In this document: positions 60,473 to 64,000 of the stretch, one piece after another
Layout: every line of letters begins with the position of its first letter
Position numbering within the stretch: position 1 is the stretch's first letter
Origin: Microbacter sp049976245
GTDB taxonomy: Bacteria; Bacteroidota; Bacteroidia; Bacteroidales; Paludibacteraceae
Direction: 5' to 3'
DNA length: 64,000 nucleotides
NCBI GenBank assembly: GCA_049976245.1
Contig: JBMFIQ010000007.1
Coordinates: 1 to 64,000, forward strand
Program-made: the position numbers and the translations under genes
The notes under the pieces: generated by a model
Database searches by the model: none
The model's input: the letters and a program-made list of their open reading frames with translations, nothing else
What the model was told of the DNA's origin: nothing

Positions 60473-60497
60473 TTGAAGGGGCTGTGCCATTTTTTTT
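60449..60497 (+). promoter_or_regulatory. First attenuator hairpin with T run
   Basis: AAATGG-bulge-CGC-T-GCTC pairs with GGGC-T-GTG-CCATTT, followed by eight T. It overlaps the Trp codons, so ribosome position decides whether it can form. It could be the pause or an early terminator hairpin. Confidence 0.6.
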
Positions 60498-60516
60498 ATT
60501 TTGGAACATTGTTTTC

Positions 60517-60547
60517 ACCGCAGGACCTTTTCTCTTGCGGTTTTTTT
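60517..60547 (+). promoter_or_regulatory. Second attenuator hairpin (terminator)
   Basis: ACCGCA (60517-60522) with TGCGGT (60536-60541), 13-nt loop, followed by TTTTTT. It lies 49 nt before the trpB2 start and is the likely attenuation terminator. Confidence 0.65.
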
Positions 60548-60595
60548 GTCAGGGCAAGTAAATCGTTTTAAGTTTAACATCATAAATTTTAGTGT

Positions 60596-61957
60596 ATGAA
60601 GACAACCAAAAAGATTTTATTATCCGAACAGGAGATGCCAAAAGCATGGTATAACATTATGGCTGACATGAAGCACAAGCCGCTGCCTATGTTAAATCCG
60701 GGGACAAAACAACCTCTCAAACCGGAAGAGATGGAACCGCTATTTGCGAAAGGGCTTATTGAACAGGAATTTACCACTGAAAGATACGTTGAGATTCCCG
60801 ATGAAGTTTGGCAGTTATACAAAATTTATCGTCCAACTCCGCTGGTTCGTGCTTCAGGGCTTGAAAAAGCGCTGGATACACCGGCCAAGATTTATTTTAA
60901 AAATGAAAGTGTCAGTCCGGTTGGTTCTCATAAATTGAATTCGGCCATTCCGCAAGCATATTACAATAAAATTCAAGGAATTAAACATATCACTACCGAA
61001 ACGGGCGCAGGTCAATGGGGAAGCGCCATGAGCATTGCATGCAAACATTTTGGGCTCGATTTGCAGGTGTACATGGTGAAAGTGAGTTATGATCAGAAAC
61101 CTTATCGCAAGTTTGTGATGCAAACTTATGGTGCAGAAGTTATTGCTTCTCCAAGCAATCGAACAGCTGCCGGACGTGCTTTGCTTGAGAGGGATCCAAA
61201 CAGTTCGGGAAGTCTTGGCGGTGCCATTTCCGAAGCAGTTGAAGCCGCAGTGACCCATCCCGACACGCGTTACACGTTAGGCAGCGTGTTGAATCATGTC
61301 ATTCTGCACCAAACCATTATAGGCTTGGAAGCTGAAAAACAGATGGAGTTAACGGGTGATTATCCTGATGTGGTGATTGGCTGTTTTGGTGGGGGTTCCA
61401 ATTTTTCGGGCATTTCTTTCCCTTTTTTGCGGCATAACTTGTTGGAGGGAAAAACCACGCGGTTTATTGCTGCCGAACCGGCGTCGTGTCCAAAACTGAC
61501 ACGAGGGAAGTTTGAATATGATTTTGGCGATACCATTGGGATGACACCATTGATCCCGATGTACACACTGGGACACGATTTTCAACCGGCGGACATTCAC
61601 GCCGGCGGATTGCGTTACCATGGGGCAGGCTCCATTGTCAGTCAATTGCTCAAAGATGGATTGATTGAGGCACAAGCAGTTCAGCAATTGGATACCTTTG
61701 AAGCCGGTGTTTTATTTGCTCGTTCTGAAGGAATAATTCCGGCTCCTGAATCGACTCATGCCATTGCCGTCGCCATTCAGGAAGCCTTGAAAGCAAAGGA
61801 AGAAGGAAAAGAAAAGATCATTTTGTTCAACTTATCCGGTCATGGATTGATTGACATGAGTGCTTACGACAACTATTTTTCAGGCAAATTGTCCAACTTC
61901 GATGTTCCTGAAACCATGATTTTAGAAAACGTGGCTAAATTGGAAAAATTGGTATAG
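60596..61957 (+). CDS. trpB: TrpB-like tryptophan synthase beta subunit (TrpB2 type)
   Basis: 453 residues of the long TrpB2 (COG1350) form rather than the ~400-residue TrpB1. The N-terminal extension of about 75 residues (KAWYNIMADMKHKPLPMLNP) is typical. The PLP lysine is in SVSPVGSHKLNSA, with ETGAGQWG and the phosphate loop GCFGGGSNF. Condenses indole with serine to Trp. Stands alone with no trpA, suggesting indole salvage, though TrpB2 may also have other beta-elimination roles. Preceded by a Trp leader peptide and two hairpins, so it responds to Trp-tRNA. A terminator follows. Confidence 0.93.
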   Translation: MKTTKKILLSEQEMPKAWYNIMADMKHKPLPMLNPGTKQPLKPEEMEPLFAKGLIEQEFTTERYVEIPDEVWQLYKIYRPTPLVRASGLEKALDTPAKIYFKNESVSPVGSHKLNSAIPQAYYNKIQGIKHITTETGAGQWGSAMSIACKHFGLDLQVYMVKVSYDQKPYRKFVMQTYGAEVIASPSNRTAAGRALLERDPNSSGSLGGAISEAVEAAVTHPDTRYTLGSVLNHVILHQTIIGLEAEKQMELTGDYPDVVIGCFGGGSNFSGISFPFLRHNLLEGKTTRFIAAEPASCPKLTRGKFEYDFGDTIGMTPLIPMYTLGHDFQPADIHAGGLRYHGAGSIVSQLLKDGLIEAQAVQQLDTFEAGVLFARSEGIIPAPESTHAIAVAIQEALKAKEEGKEKIILFNLSGHGLIDMSAYDNYFSGKLSNFDVPETMILENVAKLEKLV

Positions 61958-62002
61958 CCTCATTTTTCCGCTGGCTTTTTGATCAAAAATGACGAATTTT
62001 GT

Positions 62003-62038
62003 ACCGACTTTTTCATCAACGAAGGAGTCGGTTTTTTT
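62003..62038 (+). terminator. Terminator between trpB and folC
   Basis: 12-bp stem (ACCGACTTTTTC with GAAGGAGTCGGT, two G:T pairs), 6-nt loop and seven T. The T run touches the folC ATG, so if folC is read from upstream it would also act as an attenuator. Confidence 0.82.
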
Positions 62039-63304
62039 ATGACTTATCAGGAAACCATTGAATACCTTTATCGCCAGCTTCCGGCTTTTGAACGAACCGG
62101 GGGAGCGGCTTACAAAGCCGGTTTGGAGCGGGTCATGGTTTTAGACGATATGCTTCAGCATCCGCATCGTACCTATCCGACCGTTCACGTAGCCGGTACC
62201 AACGGGAAAGGTTCCACTTCTCACATGTTGGCTGCGTCGTTGCAAGTTGCCGGCTATAAAACCGGTCTTTATACTTCTCCGCATCTCAAAGATTTCAGGG
62301 AACGTATACGCGTCAACGGAAAGATGATTCCCCAATCGTATGTCGTCGATTTTGTTGAGCGTTACGCCAAACCGTTTGAATCTTTGCATCCTTCATTTTT
62401 TGAATTGACCATGTCCATGGCTTTTCAATATTTTGCTGACGAACAAGTGGACATTGCCGTGATTGAGGTTGGTCTTGGAGGTCGTTTGGACAGTACGAAC
62501 ATTATTACACCGGTGTTGAGTGTCATAACCAACATCAGTTTTGATCATCAACAATTTCTTGGTGACACTTTGGAAAAAATAGCCGCCGAAAAAGCCGGCA
62601 TTATGAAACCATCTGTTCCGGTAGTGATTGGTGAGGCAGAAGGAAGTGTAAAACAAGTTTTTGTTGAACATGCATCGGAAGTGGGAGCACCTCTTTTCTT
62701 TGCTTGGGAGCTGATTCGTTTGTCTCGAGGGCAAGCAGCAGATCAATTTTTTATCAATGACGAGGTCAATCCGGTGACGATCGGGTTGAAAGGACTTTAT
62801 CAGGAAAAAAATCTTATCACAACTCTTGCAGCCATTCGATTGTTGAACAAAATCGGTTTCCACATAACAGATGAGGCTGTTTATCAAGCTATTGAGCATG
62901 TCATGACCATCACCGGATTGCAAGGCCGCTGGCAAATTTTACAACAACATCCAATGGTGATTTGTGACACAGGCCATAACGAGGCAGGTATTCGCTATGC
63001 CATGCAACAGTTGTTGCAGATTCCGTGTCGTGAATTGCACATTGTTTTTGGCATGGTAAAGGATAAAGATCATCATCACATTTTGCCGCTTTTGCCTAAA
63101 AATGCACACTATTATTTTACGCAGGCAGCTATTCCGCGAGCTTTCCCTGCGGATGAATTGCTGCAACAGGCTGCTTTGTTTGGATTGATCGGTACGGCTT
63201 ATGCTTCGGTGAAAGAAGCCATTCAGGCAGCTCAACAGATGGCTGATCAGGACGATGTTATTTTTGTTGGAGGCAGCAGTTATGTGGTGGCTGAAGCCTT
63301 GTAG
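62039..63304 (+). CDS. folC: Bifunctional folylpolyglutamate synthase/dihydrofolate synthase
   Basis: 421 residues from ATG 62039, which gives the family N terminus MTYQETIEYLYRQLPAFER; the 20 codons before it cross the terminator stem. The ATP-binding loop HVAGTNGKGSTSH is at about 49-61, and the Mur-ligase-like central domain has YTSPHLKDFRERIRVNG and VGLGGRLDSTN. Adds glutamate to dihydropteroate and folates. No -33/-7 promoter was found between the terminator and the ATG, so it may depend on read-through or on a weak box around 61994-62001. Confidence 0.94.
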   Translation: MTYQETIEYLYRQLPAFERTGGAAYKAGLERVMVLDDMLQHPHRTYPTVHVAGTNGKGSTSHMLAASLQVAGYKTGLYTSPHLKDFRERIRVNGKMIPQSYVVDFVERYAKPFESLHPSFFELTMSMAFQYFADEQVDIAVIEVGLGGRLDSTNIITPVLSVITNISFDHQQFLGDTLEKIAAEKAGIMKPSVPVVIGEAEGSVKQVFVEHASEVGAPLFFAWELIRLSRGQAADQFFINDEVNPVTIGLKGLYQEKNLITTLAAIRLLNKIGFHITDEAVYQAIEHVMTITGLQGRWQILQQHPMVICDTGHNEAGIRYAMQQLLQIPCRELHIVFGMVKDKDHHHILPLLPKNAHYYFTQAAIPRAFPADELLQQAALFGLIGTAYASVKEAIQAAQQMADQDDVIFVGGSSYVVAEAL

Positions 63305-63333
63305 AAAAAAATCACCTAAAAACGGAGTGAAAA

Positions 63334-63365
63334 TTTGCCAATATAAAAATCCCTTCTTATCTTTG
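63334..63365 (+). promoter_or_regulatory. Consensus promoter of tRNA-Val
   Basis: TTTG (63334-63337), 20-nt spacer, TATCTTTG (63358-63365), followed by C. 15 nt before the tRNA 5' end, with the same spacing as the tRNA-Cys promoter. Confidence 0.87.
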
Positions 63366-63380
63366 CATCGCTTTTAACAA

Positions 63381-63455
63381 GGGCGTTTAGCTCAGCTGGT
63401 TCAGAGCATCTGCCTTACAAGCAGAGGGTCGGCGGTTCGAATCCGTCAACGCCCA
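63381..63455 (+). tRNA. tRNA-Val (TAC)
   Basis: 75 nt. Acceptor GGGCGTT with AACGCCC, discriminator A, D-arm GCTC...GAGC, anticodon stem TCTGC/GCAGA with loop CTTACAA (anticodon TAC), T-arm GGCGG-TTCGAAT-CCGTC. CCA is not encoded. Own promoter and terminator. Confidence 0.97.
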
Positions 63456-63466
63456 CTTTCAAATTC

Positions 63467-63500
63467 AACCACTTGCAATGATTCTGCAGGTGGTTTTTTT
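63467..63500 (+). terminator. Terminator of tRNA-Val
   Basis: 11-bp stem (AACCACTTGCA with TGCAGGTGGTT, one G:T), 7-nt loop and T7. Confidence 0.9.
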
Positions 63501-63830
63501 GTGCTCTAAGCTTTGTGTGTTTTTTTTTCCAATTTTTATTGATGTAGTACCATGTGTTCCCTATCGAATCTTGGTTTGCAATTTTTTGAATCCTTCTTTT
63601 GTGTTCATTTATGATCGTTTTGTTCCAAAAAATGATCTGATATTACCTGGTTACGAAATCTGTTTCATGGCAAAAAAATTGGAAACGGCATGGATTGATG
63701 GTTGATTTTGAATACATTTGTAGATCAATGTAAAAGGTTTGGTTGCGCTTTTTTGTTCGTTATTAATGGCCATCAAAACAAGATATTGACGACGAAATCA
63801 AGTCTATTTTTCATCAAAAACAAAACGTCC
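63501..63830. other. Intergenic stretch before the MBL-fold gene
   Basis: 330 nt after the tRNA-Val terminator, A/T-rich, with no credible protein or RNA gene. A -7-like TACATTTG lies at 63713-63720, which may serve the next gene with a leader of about 105 nt. Confidence 0.45.
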
Positions 63831-64000
63831 ATGATAAAAATTACAGTTTTGCTTGAAAATACGGCTTTGCCTGGTTCAAAGTTCGAAGCAAAGCATGGGT
63901 TAAGTTTGTATGTCGAAACCGGCAAACACAAGTTGTTATTTGATACTGGACCCGATGATGCTTTTCTTCGCAATGCAATGCAATTGCAGGTTGATCTTTC
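63831..64000 (+). CDS. Metallo-beta-lactamase fold protein (5' part, runs off the window)
   Basis: 56 codons visible, beginning MIKITVLLENTALPGSKFEA. The segment ending HKLLFDTGPDDAFLRNA is the strand/loop before the HxHxDH metal site in the COG1237 branch of the metallo-beta-lactamase superfamily (related to the methanopterin enzyme). The catalytic motif itself lies beyond the window. Bacterial members have no settled substrate. Confidence 0.72.
   Translation, partial: MIKITVLLENTALPGSKFEAKHGLSLYVETGKHKLLFDTGPDDAFLRNAMQLQVDL

Noticed and set aside
63478..63705. 75-codon ORF after tRNA-Val
   Set aside because: Starts inside the tRNA terminator loop, A/T-rich hydrophobic composition, no family features.

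Overview
The window looks like chromosomal DNA of a Bacteroidota bacterium, most likely order Bacteroidales. Supporting signs: AT-leaning composition, almost no Shine-Dalgarno sites, repeated promoters of the TTTG-N19/20-TAnnTTTG type, an LpxC/FabZ fusion, TonB-dependent receptor and lipoprotein styles typical of the phylum, a long purF-type amidotransferase, and a PG0541-type protein behind an RND pump. No species is claimed. There is no phage, plasmid, CRISPR array or intact transposon.

Layout. 0.1-2.9 kb: a compact redox-like cluster (DUF169 protein, OsmC-like protein, 4Fe-4S ferredoxin, FmdE-like zinc protein), then a second OsmC. 3.2-7.1 kb: a secreted beta-helix protein and a DEAD-box RNA helicase. 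7.2-14.7 kb, minus strand: PPIase/SurA-like protein, radical SAM protein, dapL-dapF (lysine/diaminopimelate) and a long amidophosphoribosyltransferase. 15-18 kb: FadL-like porin, acetyltransferase, peroxiredoxin. 18.2-21.4 kb, minus strand: lpxD-lpxC/fabZ-lpxA behind a consensus promoter. 22.3-27.4 kb: aminopeptidase P, signal peptidase I, dtd, radical SAM/SPASM protein. 27.7-30.0 kb: TPR lipoprotein, tRNA-Cys and a broken LytTR gene. 30.2-37.2 kb: TetR-TolC-MFP-RND efflux operon with a PG0541-like protein. 37.3-39.9 kb: clpB. 40-46.4 kb: a structured palindromic intergenic region, then MarR-TolC-HlyD-two ABC-2 permeases without an ATPase, then a small SRAP-domain remnant. 46.5-48.6 kb: secreted alpha/beta hydrolase and NhaD antiporter. 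48.8-60.3 kb: a phosphate region (TonB receptor, beta-helix lipoprotein, metallophosphoesterase, porin, pstSCAB, phoU). 60.4-63.3 kb: Trp attenuator, trpB2 and folC. The end holds tRNA-Val and a truncated metallo-beta-lactamase-fold gene.

The strongest non-obvious signals are regulatory. The TonB receptor promoter and the porin-pst promoter both carry four hexamers repeated every 11 bp, ending exactly 10 nt before an identical TACTTTTG -7 box. This looks like a Bacteroidota Pho box and ties the 48.8-60.3 kb region into one phosphate-starvation unit. TrpB2 is preceded by a 14-residue leader peptide with tandem Trp codons and two hairpins with T runs. An imperfect repeat of about 85 bp occurs four times, each time in the gene's orientation directly upstream of dapF, lepB, the PG0541-like gene and phoU; two copies still encode related 20-22 residue peptides.

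Start codons were moved inward where an early TTG/GTG or in-frame extension was less plausible than an internal ATG with a signal peptide or a family-typical N terminus. All functions come from sequence reading alone; no database search was run.
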